Assembly (NCBI RefSeq): GCF_000308635.1
Contig: NZ_BAGD01000028.1
Coordinates: forward strand, 1 to 64,000
Reading direction: 5' to 3'
From: Nocardia otitidiscaviarum NBRC 14405
GTDB taxonomy: Bacteria; Actinomycetota; Actinomycetes; Mycobacteriales; Mycobacteriaceae
Length of the DNA stretch: 64,000 nt
The notes below the pieces were generated by a model. That model made no database searches. It saw only the letters and a program-made list of their open reading frames with translations, and had not been told where the DNA came from. Every line of letters begins with the position of its first letter. The stretch's first letter is position 1. The translations under genes were made by a program, and so were the position numbers. Of the stretch, positions 49,915 through 58,775 are shown in pieces.

Positions 49915-50496
49915 TCAGGCGGCAGTGAGAATCGACCACTCGGCGTGCGGGATCGCGATCTCCGCACCCGTGTCGATGTCCCGGGCATTGATCAGCAGCT
50001 GTACGACCACGCCGACCAGTTTCCGCTCCGGCGAAGACGGCACGGTGATCGCGACGGTGCCCTTGTCGTGGTCCAGCCAAGGGATGTCCTCACGGTCCTC
50101 CGACCCGTCGGGCAGCAGGTAGTACGCGCGGACCAGCCAGGGCGCGTCGGTGAACCGCGACGGAAAAGACAGTTGCAGCGGGTAACCGCCGGGCACATCG
50201 AGATTCGCGAATGTGCCGGTGCGGCAGTCGTCTTCGCCGGGGCAAGTCAGTCCCAAGTCCGCGGAGAGCCGGTCGGCCGGGTCCGCCGGCAGGACTCGGC
50301 AATCCTCCATCCGAACGTTGCACAACATATACGGATCGACGGTGATCGCCTTGCCGTGCGCATAGGCGGTCAGGGTCGGCTTCGGCTCGTCGGCGTTGCG
50401 CACCGCGAGCGCCACCACCGTCGCGACGGCGGCCACGAATACGAGCAGCGCCGCTGCGACGAGGGCGAGGATCGTGCGGGCGTTCGGTTTGCTCAC
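49915..50496 (-). CDS. DUF2771 exported protein (Rv0875c-like)
   Basis: Predicted membrane-anchored or secreted protein, 193 residues, function unknown. One N-terminal transmembrane or signal helix (residues 9-31, ILALVAAALLVFVAAVATVVALAV) is followed by an extracytoplasmic beta-rich domain with four cysteines (MLCNVRMEDCRVL and LTCPGEDDCRTG), the DUF2771 pattern. LQLSFPSRFTDAPWLVRAYYLLPDG is another conserved stretch. The GTG at 50496 follows AGGAAG. It lies 16 bp after the MFS gene and is probably cotranscribed. Confidence 0.85.
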   Translation of the reverse strand: MSKPNARTILALVAAALLVFVAAVATVVALAVRNADEPKPTLTAYAHGKAITVDPYMLCNVRMEDCRVLPADPADRLSADLGLTCPGEDDCRTGTFANLDVPGGYPLQLSFPSRFTDAPWLVRAYYLLPDGSEDREDIPWLDHDKGTVAITVPSSPERKLVGVVVQLLINARDIDTGAEIAIPHAEWSILTAA

Positions 50497-50512
50497 CGGT
50501 GCTTCCTGTCCG

Positions 50513-52375
50513 TCATGTGGCGGGTTCCCCCGCGCCGTGCGTGCGGGAGGTCTCCTGTTTCGCGTGCTGAGGTCGGTTGCCGCCCAAACCGGGCAGCAGC
50601 GAATGACCACGGTAGCTGACCACGGTCTGCACCAGACCGAGTGCCATGATCGCCGTGACCACCAGAAAACCCTTCCAGTACTCGGTCGGCAGCAGCACAC
50701 CCGCCGCGCCGCCCAGCACCCACGACAGTTGCAGCACCGTCTCCGAACGGCCGAAACCTGAGGCGATGGACTCCGGCGGCAGATCGTCCTGGATGGAGGC
50801 GTCCAACGACACCTTGGCCAGCGCGCTGGCCCCCGCCGCCACCAGCGCCGCCACCGCCGCGCCGATCAGATTGCCCAGGATCGCCGCCAGCACCGTGACC
50901 GTCACACAGGCGATGGTGCAGCTGAGCACGATGAGCGACGGGCGGCCCAGTCTCATGCGCGCCCCGGTGGCATTGCCGGTGAAATTGCCGACGGCGGCCG
51001 CCGCCCCCACCACGCCGAGCATGGCGGCCTGCTGCACCGGCCGATGCTCGGTCGCCTTGGCGACGAACGCCACGTAGAACGTCAGGAATCCGGTCAGGAT
51101 GCGGATGGTGCCATTGCCCCAGAGCCCGGTCACCACCGCTCGGCCCAGGGGCTGGCGCCGCTTGCTCGGCTGGATCTTCGCCGCCTGACTCGGATCGAGT
51201 ACCTCGGTGCGGGCGTCGCCGCCGTGATAGCCGAGGGTCGCGGGCACCTCGCCCTCGGTGACCTCCACCCACGACGGAATCCGCAGGCTCAGATAGCACC
51301 CCGCGCCCGCCAGCACGGCCGCGAACACCAGCGCCCCCGGCGTGTGCAGCACCGAGGCGATCAGGCCGGTGATGCCGCCCGCCACCAGCGTGCCGCCCAC
51401 CAGGCCGAAGACGGTGAGCCGGGAGTTGGTGCGCACCAGGTCGATTCCCGGCGGCAGCACCCTGGGTGTGACCGCCGATTTCAGCACGGAGAACGACTTG
51501 CTGAGGATCATCATGCACAGCGCCAGCGGATACAGCGCCCAGGTGTCGTAATTGAAGATCAACAACACCGCCACCACGACGCGTATCGCGAACGAACTCG
51601 CCAGCGCGATCCGGCGACCCCGTTGCAGCCGGTCCAGCATGGGCCCGATGAGCGGTGCGATCACCGCGAACGGTGCGATCGTGATCAGCAGGTACAGCGC
51701 CACTTTCGTCTTGGACTCGGCGGTGGCGCTGGCGAAGAACAGCGTATTCGCCAGTGCCACCGCGATGGCGGCGTCGGTGGCGAAATTGGCCATGGTGGCG
51801 TAGACGAGCGCGGTGAGCCCGGACTCCTCCGCGCCGTCGGCCTTGGCCGCGCGCTGGAAGGTCGCGAAGCCGCGATTGGTGAGCTCGATGCCGCGCCGCG
51901 CGGCAACCCGGGTGACGGTCAGCTTGCGCGGCGGCTTCTGTAGGCCAGGACTGGTGATCGCACGGGTGCGTTCCGGATGGTCCGGATCGGTGGCGGCGAA
52001 CGGGGCGGTCGGCGGCAGGTCGCCGGAATCGGGCGCGGTGGGCTCCGAGGCTCCGGTCGCGGGCAGTGCCCCGGCGCCGGGCGGCGTCCGCCGGGCGGAA
52101 CTCTGCGTGGGCGCTATGCCGCCGCGCGGCTCGCCGGGGGAGTGGGGGCCGCCGCGCGGTTCGTCCGGCGGCACGGGGACACCGCGCCGCGTCGCCCGCG
52201 ACCGGTCGGCCCGGCGCGCCAGGAATTCCGGCAGGTCCGGATCATCCGGCGGCGGTGTGCGCGCGGGTGTGTTCGGCGGCGGATAGTGGTCGTACCCGGG
52301 GTGCCGATCGATGAGCGGGTACTCCTCGTCCCTCCACCGCCCGGACTCGGCGTCAGGGTCACGAGGAGATGTCAC
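50513..52375 (-). CDS. MFS transporter with long cytoplasmic N-terminus (Rv0876c-like)
   Basis: A 620-residue membrane protein of the major facilitator superfamily. Residues 1-165 are Pro/Arg/Asp-rich and probably disordered; twelve hydrophobic segments follow from about 185 to 585 (LTALVYATMANFATDAAIAVALANTLFFASAT, IAPFAVIAPLIGPMLDRLQRGRRIALASSFAIRV with the MFS loop-like DRLQRGRR). Conserved but of unknown substrate. The GTG at 52375 is preceded by AAGAAT about 8 nt upstream and lacks a Shine-Dalgarno, so it is probably leaderless. It forms an operon with the DUF2771 gene. Confidence 0.85.
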   Translation of the reverse strand: MTSPRDPDAESGRWRDEEYPLIDRHPGYDHYPPPNTPARTPPPDDPDLPEFLARRADRSRATRRGVPVPPDEPRGGPHSPGEPRGGIAPTQSSARRTPPGAGALPATGASEPTAPDSGDLPPTAPFAATDPDHPERTRAITSPGLQKPPRKLTVTRVAARRGIELTNRGFATFQRAAKADGAEESGLTALVYATMANFATDAAIAVALANTLFFASATAESKTKVALYLLITIAPFAVIAPLIGPMLDRLQRGRRIALASSFAIRVVVAVLLIFNYDTWALYPLALCMMILSKSFSVLKSAVTPRVLPPGIDLVRTNSRLTVFGLVGGTLVAGGITGLIASVLHTPGALVFAAVLAGAGCYLSLRIPSWVEVTEGEVPATLGYHGGDARTEVLDPSQAAKIQPSKRRQPLGRAVVTGLWGNGTIRILTGFLTFYVAFVAKATEHRPVQQAAMLGVVGAAAAVGNFTGNATGARMRLGRPSLIVLSCTIACVTVTVLAAILGNLIGAAVAALVAAGASALAKVSLDASIQDDLPPESIASGFGRSETVLQLSWVLGGAAGVLLPTEYWKGFLVVTAIMALGLVQTVVSYRGHSLLPGLGGNRPQHAKQETSRTHGAGEPAT

Positions 52376-52462
52376 GCCCCAATTCTTGCAGTGTCCACCG
52401 ACGGCGTCGCGGGCCGCCGCACCCGGACGTGCCCACCAGCGCGAATGCGGTGGGCGGGACCG

Positions 52463-53278
52463 TCACTCCGGGACGAAGCGGACCTCGAAGGAGGTGGGCC
52501 ACTTCTTGCCGGTGAGCAGGAAGCGGTCGGTGCCGGGGATGTGGGCGATGCCGTTGAGCACATCGCTGGACGGCGTGCGGGCCGAGCGCGGCAGCAGCCC
52601 GGACGCGTCGATGACGGCGAGCACGGTGCCGGTCTCGGGGTCGATGCGCAGGATGGTGTCGGTGGGCCAGGCGTTGGCGTAGACGGAACCGTCCGGCGCA
52701 CAGTCGAGTTCGTTGAGCCGCGTATCGCCGCGGCTGGCGAGGGTGACCTCGCCGACGGGGGCGAAGGTCTCCGGATCGCGGAAGGTCAGGGTGGCGGTGC
52801 CATTGCTCATGACGATGCGGTCGCCGCGCGTGCACAGACCCCAGCCCTCACCCTCGTAGTCGGTGCGGCGCAGTTCGGTCAGGGTCCGGGCGTCGCGGGC
52901 GATGGCGACGCCCTCGGTGTAGGTGAGCTGCCACAGCACGTCACCGGCCCGCGTGATGCCCTCCCCGAACAGCGGTGCGGGCAGGTCGGCGCGGGCGTGT
53001 TCGGCGCCGGTGGCCAGGTCGCTGGTGCGGACCAGGGATTCACCGGGCAGGCCGGTGCTCTCGTACAGCACGCCGTCGTGGATCTCGAGGCCCTGGGTGA
53101 ACAGGGCCGGATCGTGCGGGCGTGTGGCCACCACCTCGGCGCGCAGCCGCGGCGCGTCGTCCGGTTCCGCCGCACCGCACGCGGCTGCGGCTCCGAACAG
53201 CGCCGTCGCCGCCAGAAACACGGCGATGCGCCGTCCGAACAGGCCAGTCACCACCGGTGCACGGTGTTTGCGCTCCAT
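52463..53278 (-). CDS. Glutaminyl-peptide cyclotransferase-like protein (exported)
   Basis: Beta-propeller protein of the plant-type glutamine cyclotransferase family, 271 residues, expected to convert N-terminal Gln to pyroglutamate. The signal peptide is RRIAVFLAATALFGAAAACG, with Cys possibly lipidated. Motifs: HDPALFTQGLEIHDGVLYESTGLPGESLVR, LFGEGITRAGDVLWQLTYTEG, EGWGLCTRGDRIVMSNGTATL, RLNELDCAPDGSVYANAWPTDTILRID and VLNGIAHIPGTDRFLLTGKKWP. The ATG at 53278 begins MERKHRAP. The divergent DUF3027 gene starts only 18 bp away. The substrate in bacteria is unknown. Confidence 0.88.
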   Translation of the reverse strand: MERKHRAPVVTGLFGRRIAVFLAATALFGAAAACGAAEPDDAPRLRAEVVATRPHDPALFTQGLEIHDGVLYESTGLPGESLVRTSDLATGAEHARADLPAPLFGEGITRAGDVLWQLTYTEGVAIARDARTLTELRRTDYEGEGWGLCTRGDRIVMSNGTATLTFRDPETFAPVGEVTLASRGDTRLNELDCAPDGSVYANAWPTDTILRIDPETGTVLAVIDASGLLPRSARTPSSDVLNGIAHIPGTDRFLLTGKKWPTSFEVRFVPE

Positions 53279-53295
53279 ACGGCAAAATGTAGGAC
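53279..53295. promoter_or_regulatory. 17-bp divergent promoter with overlapping -10 boxes
   Basis: Start codons of two divergent genes are 17 bp apart. CAAAAT (53283-53288, plus) and TACATT (53286-53291 read on the minus strand) are candidate -10 boxes, each about 7 nt before a start codon. Both transcripts would be leaderless, and each promoter's upstream part would lie in the other gene. Confidence 0.5.
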
Positions 53296-54771
53296 GTGAG
53301 CGCTGTTCCTGTTTCGGAGTCCGGTGTGCGGCCGATCCTGGCGGAGGCGGTCGAGCAGGCCCGTCGCGCGCTCGTGGAGCTGGAACCGACCGGTGTCGGT
53401 GTCCATCTCGGCGTGTCGGCGGAGGACGAGTCCTCGGCCACCCATCACTTCGAGGCCACCCTGCCCGGCTACGGCGGCTGGCAGTGGGCGGTCGTGGTGG
53501 CCGCGCCGCCGGAGGCCGACCACGCGACCGTGAGCGAGTCCGCACTGCTGCCCGGGCCCGATGCCCTGGTGGCTCCCGACTTCATTCCGTGGGATCAGCG
53601 CATCCGCCCCGGCGATCTGGCCCCCGGCGATCTGCTGGCCCCGCCCGCCGACGATCCGCGCCTGGTCCCCGGCTATCTCGCCACCGGCGATCCGGTCGTC
53701 GACGACGTCGCCCTGGAACTCGGACTCGGCCGCAGCCAGGTGCTGTCCCGCGAAGGCCGCGAGGAAGCCGCCGACCGCTGGTACTCCGAATTCGGCCCCG
53801 ACACCGATATGGCCCGCGCCGCCCCCTCCACCTGCGGCCTCTGCGGCTTCTACGTCCCGCTCGCCGGTTCCCTGCGCGCCGCCTTCGGCGTCTGCGCCAA
53901 CGCCATGGGCGCCGACGGCCACGTGGTGCACGTCGACTACGGCTGCGGCGCCCACTCCGACACCGTCCTCCCCACCGGCTCCGGCTCCCCCCTCTACGAG
54001 GCCTACGACGACGCCGCCGTCGAGGTGATCCCCACCGCCGACCTGCGTCGGCCGGAGGAGGCGAACACATCCGCCGGCGTACCGGAACCGACGGACGCCG
54101 GCCAGGATGCCGAGCAGGCGACCATCATCGAGGAAACGGCGACCAGCGACGGCACCCCTGCCGCCGCTGATGTCGCGGACGCCACCGCCGCGCCGACGCC
54201 GGACCGCGCGGATGCCACCACGGCGTCGGCCGATGCCGCCGAGGCTGTCGTGACCGGTGAGGCCGTTGCGGAGCGCGAGGGCACCACCGAATCGACGGGG
54301 ACGGTCGGCGAGCGCGTCGAGTCGACCGGCGCGGCCGGGGAGTCGGCCGATCCCACCGACGCCGCGGCGCGGGCGACCGTGGCGGGTGTTGCGGAGTCGA
54401 GTGCGGCTGTGGTCGATACGACCGGTGCTGCGGATTCCGGAGCGGCGGGTGCCGTGGCCGAGGCGGAGGTGACTCCCGTCGGGATGGTCGCCGCCGCGGC
54501 TGACGCGGACGCGACCGACGTGGTCGAGTTCCACGGGGCCGCCGAGGCGGTCGCACCCGTCGAGGTGCCGGGTGGGGAGTTCGGTGCGCCGGTGGCCTAC
54601 TCGTCGGATCCGGCGGTCGCCGCGGCGGCCGGGGCGGGGGTGGTGGACTCCGGTGAGGCCACGCTGTTCGATCTGTACGACCCGGATGCCGGGCCCTACG
54701 ACGATGCCTGGGGCGTCGCCGCGGTGAACGTGGAGCCGCAGGGCGGCGAATCCGCGCCGGGATCGAACTGA
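53296..54771 (+). CDS. DUF3027 protein with long Ala/Thr-rich C-terminus (Rv0877-like)
   Basis: Function unknown. Residues 1-245 are the conserved DUF3027 domain (ILAEAVEQARRAL, HHFEATLPGYGGWQWAVVVAAPP, PDFIPWDQRIRPGDLAPGDLL, a Cys cluster CGLCGFYVPL and DYGCGAHSDT that could bind metal). Residues 250-440 are low complexity (Ala/Thr/Glu/Asp), probably disordered, and the last 50 residues are acidic (ATLFDLYDPDAGPYDDAWG). The GTG at 53296 appears leaderless. The total of 491 residues is about twice what I remember for the mycobacterial protein. It is followed by a short terminator. Confidence 0.82.
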   Translation: MSAVPVSESGVRPILAEAVEQARRALVELEPTGVGVHLGVSAEDESSATHHFEATLPGYGGWQWAVVVAAPPEADHATVSESALLPGPDALVAPDFIPWDQRIRPGDLAPGDLLAPPADDPRLVPGYLATGDPVVDDVALELGLGRSQVLSREGREEAADRWYSEFGPDTDMARAAPSTCGLCGFYVPLAGSLRAAFGVCANAMGADGHVVHVDYGCGAHSDTVLPTGSGSPLYEAYDDAAVEVIPTADLRRPEEANTSAGVPEPTDAGQDAEQATIIEETATSDGTPAAADVADATAAPTPDRADATTASADAAEAVVTGEAVAEREGTTESTGTVGERVESTGAAGESADPTDAAARATVAGVAESSAAVVDTTGAADSGAAGAVAEAEVTPVGMVAAAADADATDVVEFHGAAEAVAPVEVPGGEFGAPVAYSSDPAVAAAAGAGVVDSGEATLFDLYDPDAGPYDDAWGVAAVNVEPQGGESAPGSN

Positions 54772-54774
54772 GTC

Positions 54775-54802
54775 CGCGGCGGGGTCGTTCCCGCCGCGTC
54801 TT
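54775..54802 (+). terminator. Terminator after the DUF3027 gene
   Basis: A perfect 9-bp stem (CGCGGCGGG at 54775-54783, pairing with 54790-54798) with a 6-nt loop, followed by TCTTCG, 3 bp after the stop codon. Confidence 0.6.
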
Positions 54803-54837
54803 CGAGCGATTCGACTCCCGTATCGCTACGCACCGCC

Positions 54838-57800
54838 GTGGAAGGGGTGTTCGGATTGGTTAGCGGGGTGGCGGATCCGTTCGGGACCGCGGCATTGCGC
54901 GAGGGTGTGCTCGCCGCCTGGCGCGGCTCGCCCACCCGTCTGCGGGAGGACGCGGCCACCGAGGCGGATCTGGTGCGGGCGGGCTACCGCGACCGGGTGC
55001 TCACCGAATTGGCCCAGAACGCCGCCGACGCCGCGGCCAAGGCCGGGGCGGCGGGTCGTATCGCGGTGTGGCTGAGCGACGGCCGCCTGCACATCGCGAA
55101 TACCGGTGTGCCACTGGATGTCTCGGGCGTGCACGCGCTGACCGCCCTGCGCGCCTCCGCCAAGACCGGCGCGGACACCGCGGTGGGCCGCTTCGGCGTC
55201 GGTTTCACCGCGGTGCTGAGCATCGCCGACGAGATCGAGTTCCGCTCCACCGGCGGCTCGGTGCGGTTCTCCCGCGCGGACACCCGGCAGGCGTTGCGCG
55301 AAAGCGGCATTCGCATCCCCGACACCGAGCACCCGTTCGAGCCACCCGCGCTGCGCCTGGCCTGGCCGACCGAACACACCCCAGCACCGGATTTCGACAC
55401 CGAGATCATCCTCACCCCACGCGCCGACGTGGACACCCCCGCCCTGCTCGCGAGCATGCGCGCCGAAGCCCTCGACCTGCTGCTGGAACTGCCCGCCCTG
55501 CACGGCATTCGGATCGAGTCCGACGAATTCACCAGCACGGTGACCGACCTGCCCGCCCCGGCCCCCGTGAGTCGCGGTGGCGATGGCAACGGCCCGGCGC
55601 GCGCGCACGTCGTACTCGACGATGTGGAGCACGCGGACGGATACGGTGTCCCAGTCGACCGGGCCGCGCGCGCGAATGCGTTCCAACCCGCCGTCGCGGA
55701 GAAGACCGCGCATTCGGCAGTGCACGGCGGCGCGGGATCCGACCGGGCTGTCGGCGGCCTGCAGGAGGTGCGGATCACCGGTCCGCGCGGAGAGGTGCGC
55801 CGCTGGTGGCAGTTTCGGACCGGCCGGGCCCGGTGGCTTCTTCCGCTGCGGGACGGTCGTCCGGTCGCCGCCGCACCCGATGTGTTGCGGGCGCCGACCC
55901 GTTCGGACGAGGAACTCTCCCTGCCGGCGCTGCTGATCGCCGACATTCCCATGCAACCGGATCGCCGCCGCTTGCTCCCCGGCACGCGCATTGCCGAGTT
56001 GGCATCCGGTTACGCGGATTTCGCGCGTGCGCTGCCCGCCCGTGACCGGCTGCTCCTGGTTCCCACGCCCGGCTTCGCCCGTAGCGAGGCCGACGGTCTG
56101 CTGCGCGAGGCGCTGGTCGCGGAACTGGGTGAGCAGCCGTGGCTCCCGGTCCTCCACGCCCAACCGGAGGATGAACCCGTCCCTGCCGCGGCGGACCTCG
56201 CAGTGGTGGCCGTCGAGCGGCCCCGGCGGGCGAGCGTATTCATCGGGGTGACCGATGAATTGGCGGGTGTGCTCGCCGAAATCGTTGGTCCGCTGGTGGT
56301 TCCGGAGTTGTCCGGCCGGTCGACCGCCGATGCGCTGTCGGTGCTGGATGTGCACCGGATCGGGTTGGCGCGGATCGCGGAGCTGTCGGGGAGTGTGGAA
56401 CGCGCACCGCAGTGGTGGTATTCGCTCTACGACGCGCTGGAGCCGTTCGTCGGCGATCCACTGGCGGTGGAGGAGTTGGGTGCGCTGGCGGTGCCGCTGG
56501 CGGACGGTCGGATGGTGACCGGGCCGCGCACCGTGGTGCTCGACGACCACCTGGAGTCCGCGGTACCGGTGCACTGGGCACGCCTGGTGCATCCGGAGGC
56601 GGCGCATCCGCTGCTCGGGCGGCTCGGTGCGCGCCCAGCGGGTCCCGAGGAGCTGCTGCGTGATCCGGCGCTGCACGCCCAGCTCGAGCACGATCCCGCC
56701 GATCCGGACACGGTGGAGGCGGTGTTGAGCCTGGCCGCGCACGCCAATCCCGGCGCGGGCAGCGTCGAACCCGGTTCCGGAGCAACGGATCCGGTCCGAG
56801 GTGAGCCAGCCGCCCCGGTCCCCGGACTGCTGCCCACCTGGCTCGGCCTGCTCGAAATCCCGGACGACACCGGCGATCTCGTCCCCGCCGACGAATTACT
56901 GCTTCCGGATGCCCCGCTGGCGCGGGTCCTGGTCGAGGATTCGCCCTTCGGCACCGTCGCCGACGACCTGGTGCGCCGCTACGGCCCGACCGCCCTGCGG
57001 GCGGTCGGCGTGGGCTGGGGTTTCACCGTGGTGGCGGAATCGGATCCGACCGGCCCCGACCATCATCTCGACGACGAGGAGACCTGGTGGGAGACCCTCG
57101 CCGAGGATCCGCCGGAGCTGCTCGCCGTCCGCGATCTGGATCTGGTCGATCCGGAGCAGTGGCCGCGGGCCCTGCGGCTGCTGCTCGCCGACCCCGCCAC
57201 GCGGCCGCTGCTCGCCGACCGCGACGGCTATACGGCGTGGTGGCTGCGGACGCACGCGCGCATCGACGGCACCGCGCTGGGCCTGTTCCGCCACCCGGCC
57301 GACCCGGTCTTCGCGGGCCTGCTGCCGGTACTGTCCATGGACACCGAGACCGACGCGGCCGACACCGAGGCGCTGCGCGCCGTACTCGCCGATCCGGAGA
57401 TCATCACTCCGGAGCTGGCCGCCGAACTCCTCGCGGCTCTCGCGGACCCGTCGAGACATCCGACCGCGGAGGCGATTTCACGAACCCATGAGCGGCTGGC
57501 CGCGGCCACCGCCGCGGGCCGCCTGGACCTGGACGATCTGGTCCTGCCCGAGCGGGTGCGCGCCCTCTCCGGGGCGGTCATCGACGCCGCCGACGCCCTG
57601 GTGCTGGATCTGCCCTGGTACGGCCTGGCGCTCCCGCCGGACCGGCTGGTGGTCGGCGATATCGACTCGGCCTCGCAGCTGGCGGCGCTGCTGGACCTGC
57701 CGCTGGCCTCGCAGGCCGTCACCGCGCGCGTCGAGGGCACCGGCCGCCGCACCACCTGGTCGGCCGAACCGCTCGGCGTGCTGTGGCGCATGCAGAGCGG

Positions 57801-57945
57801 AGAACCCACCCCCGCAGGCGATCTCGTCGTCCACGACGAACTGCGGGTGCGGCTGTCCGGCGCGTACGAGGCGACCGTCACGGTGCCGTGGTGGCGTGAC
57901 GACGCGGACACCCACGTCGTATCGCAGCCGCGTCCGGCGTGCTAG
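54838..57945 (+). CDS. Sacsin/HSP90-type GHKL ATPase domain protein
   Basis: A 1035-residue cytoplasmic protein with an N-terminal GHKL ATP-binding fold resembling the sacsin repeat: N-box LTELAQNAADA (E57, N61), ANTGVPLD at 87-94 where HSP90 has DxGxG, and lid GRFGVGF at 117-123. The remaining 900 residues are acidic, Leu/Pro-rich and of unknown fold. A chaperone-like role is possible (inference). The start at the GTG at 54838 is uncertain: no Shine-Dalgarno precedes it, and a TTG at 54856 has GGAAGGGG in front. It follows the DUF3027 gene on the same strand. The terminal HVVSQPRPAC has no known signal. Confidence 0.78.
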   Translation: MEGVFGLVSGVADPFGTAALREGVLAAWRGSPTRLREDAATEADLVRAGYRDRVLTELAQNAADAAAKAGAAGRIAVWLSDGRLHIANTGVPLDVSGVHALTALRASAKTGADTAVGRFGVGFTAVLSIADEIEFRSTGGSVRFSRADTRQALRESGIRIPDTEHPFEPPALRLAWPTEHTPAPDFDTEIILTPRADVDTPALLASMRAEALDLLLELPALHGIRIESDEFTSTVTDLPAPAPVSRGGDGNGPARAHVVLDDVEHADGYGVPVDRAARANAFQPAVAEKTAHSAVHGGAGSDRAVGGLQEVRITGPRGEVRRWWQFRTGRARWLLPLRDGRPVAAAPDVLRAPTRSDEELSLPALLIADIPMQPDRRRLLPGTRIAELASGYADFARALPARDRLLLVPTPGFARSEADGLLREALVAELGEQPWLPVLHAQPEDEPVPAAADLAVVAVERPRRASVFIGVTDELAGVLAEIVGPLVVPELSGRSTADALSVLDVHRIGLARIAELSGSVERAPQWWYSLYDALEPFVGDPLAVEELGALAVPLADGRMVTGPRTVVLDDHLESAVPVHWARLVHPEAAHPLLGRLGARPAGPEELLRDPALHAQLEHDPADPDTVEAVLSLAAHANPGAGSVEPGSGATDPVRGEPAAPVPGLLPTWLGLLEIPDDTGDLVPADELLLPDAPLARVLVEDSPFGTVADDLVRRYGPTALRAVGVGWGFTVVAESDPTGPDHHLDDEETWWETLAEDPPELLAVRDLDLVDPEQWPRALRLLLADPATRPLLADRDGYTAWWLRTHARIDGTALGLFRHPADPVFAGLLPVLSMDTETDAADTEALRAVLADPEIITPELAAELLAALADPSRHPTAEAISRTHERLAAATAAGRLDLDDLVLPERVRALSGAVIDAADALVLDLPWYGLALPPDRLVVGDIDSASQLAALLDLPLASQAVTARVEGTGRRTTWSAEPLGVLWRMQSGEPTPAGDLVVHDELRVRLSGAYEATVTVPWWRDDADTHVVSQPRPAC

Positions 57946-58032
57946 CGAAGTCCGACAATCGGGCGTAACGGGTCGGCGGCCGTTCGGGCGCGGGTGCGGC
58001 CGTCCGGTATCGGCGGCCCGTCCGGCGTCGGG

Positions 58033-58659
58033 CTATTCGCTGAACTGCGCCACCGTCTGCGCCAGCAGGTCCATCTGCTCGCGTACCGCCGCACTGTCGT
58101 TGTCCACCAGCCAGCGCAGCACGATGCCGTCGATGGCGGCGAGCATGAAGCGGCTGATGACGCCGACGGGGGCGGACCAGCGGGTGCCCGTCGCCTCGCG
58201 GGCGTGTTCGATGATGTCGGCGACCGTGGAATCGTTGAACGCGTACTGTTCGCGGGCGATGGCGAGTTTCGCCGGTGTCTGTTCGCTTTCGCGGAGGGCG
58301 TAGGTGGTGGTCTCGTAGGTGAGCAGTTGCCGTTCCGGGGTGGCTTCCACGTTCTGCCACATGAGTTCCAGGCCGGCGCGTATCAGTTTTTGAAGTGATT
58401 CTTTTCCACTTCCGACGTCCTGCCATACCGTTTCGTTGGCATCGACGGAATCGCGCAATTCCATCGAGAGCGCTTTGACCAACTCGGTCATGAGCGCGTC
58501 CTTGTTTTCGAAACAGTAATGCACCACACCGAGCGAAACACCGGCTGCCTGAGCTACATCGCGCGTGGTAACTCCTGCCACGCCCTTTTTTTCGGCAAGG
58601 CCGATGGCCGCCTCGATAAGGTGGGCCCGTCGTTCTTCGACGCTCAATCGGGAGGACAC
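58033..58659 (-). CDS. TetR-family repressor, probable regulator of sphingolipid hydrolases
   Basis: A 208-residue DNA-binding repressor. The HTH region is LSVEERRAHLIEAAIGLAEKKGVAGVTTRDVAQAAGVSLGVVHYCFENKDALMTELV; the C-terminal half (80-208) is a BetI-like ligand-binding domain (ISRFMLAAIDGIVLRWLVDND). The GTG at 58659 is the best start (MSSRLSVEERR) although the ribosome-binding site is weak. It diverges from the ceramidase with a palindrome between them. The same palindrome precedes the endoglycoceramidase-like gene at 42 kb. I infer autorepression and repression of both hydrolases, relieved by a lipid product such as a fatty acid or sphingoid base. Confidence 0.85.
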   Translation of the reverse strand: MSSRLSVEERRAHLIEAAIGLAEKKGVAGVTTRDVAQAAGVSLGVVHYCFENKDALMTELVKALSMELRDSVDANETVWQDVGSGKESLQKLIRAGLELMWQNVEATPERQLLTYETTTYALRESEQTPAKLAIAREQYAFNDSTVADIIEHAREATGTRWSAPVGVISRFMLAAIDGIVLRWLVDNDSAAVREQMDLLAQTVAQFSE

Positions 58660-58717
58660 TCCAGGGAGTTAAGCCTTCAAGAGCCGCGCAGTCAATTCGC
58701 GCGTCGGGAAAGTCTCC

Positions 58718-58735
58718 ACTGGACGTGTGTCCAGT
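58718..58735. promoter_or_regulatory. TetR operator candidate between TetR and ceramidase genes
   Basis: ACTGGAC-GTGT-GTCCAGT is an 18-bp inverted repeat with perfect 7-bp arms. Its core TGGACGTGTGTCCA (58720-58733) differs from the palindrome at 41977-41990 only at the two central bases. It is about 60 bp before the TetR start and 42 bp before the ceramidase start. Confidence 0.75.
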
Positions 58736-58775
58736 TCTGTGGTTCGCTGCGAGTTGGTACGAAGGGAGTCGCCGA

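Noticed and set aside
54826..56742. 638-residue minus-strand ORF opposite the sacsin-like gene
   Set aside because: It is an antisense shadow; the plus-strand frame carries clear GHKL motifs.
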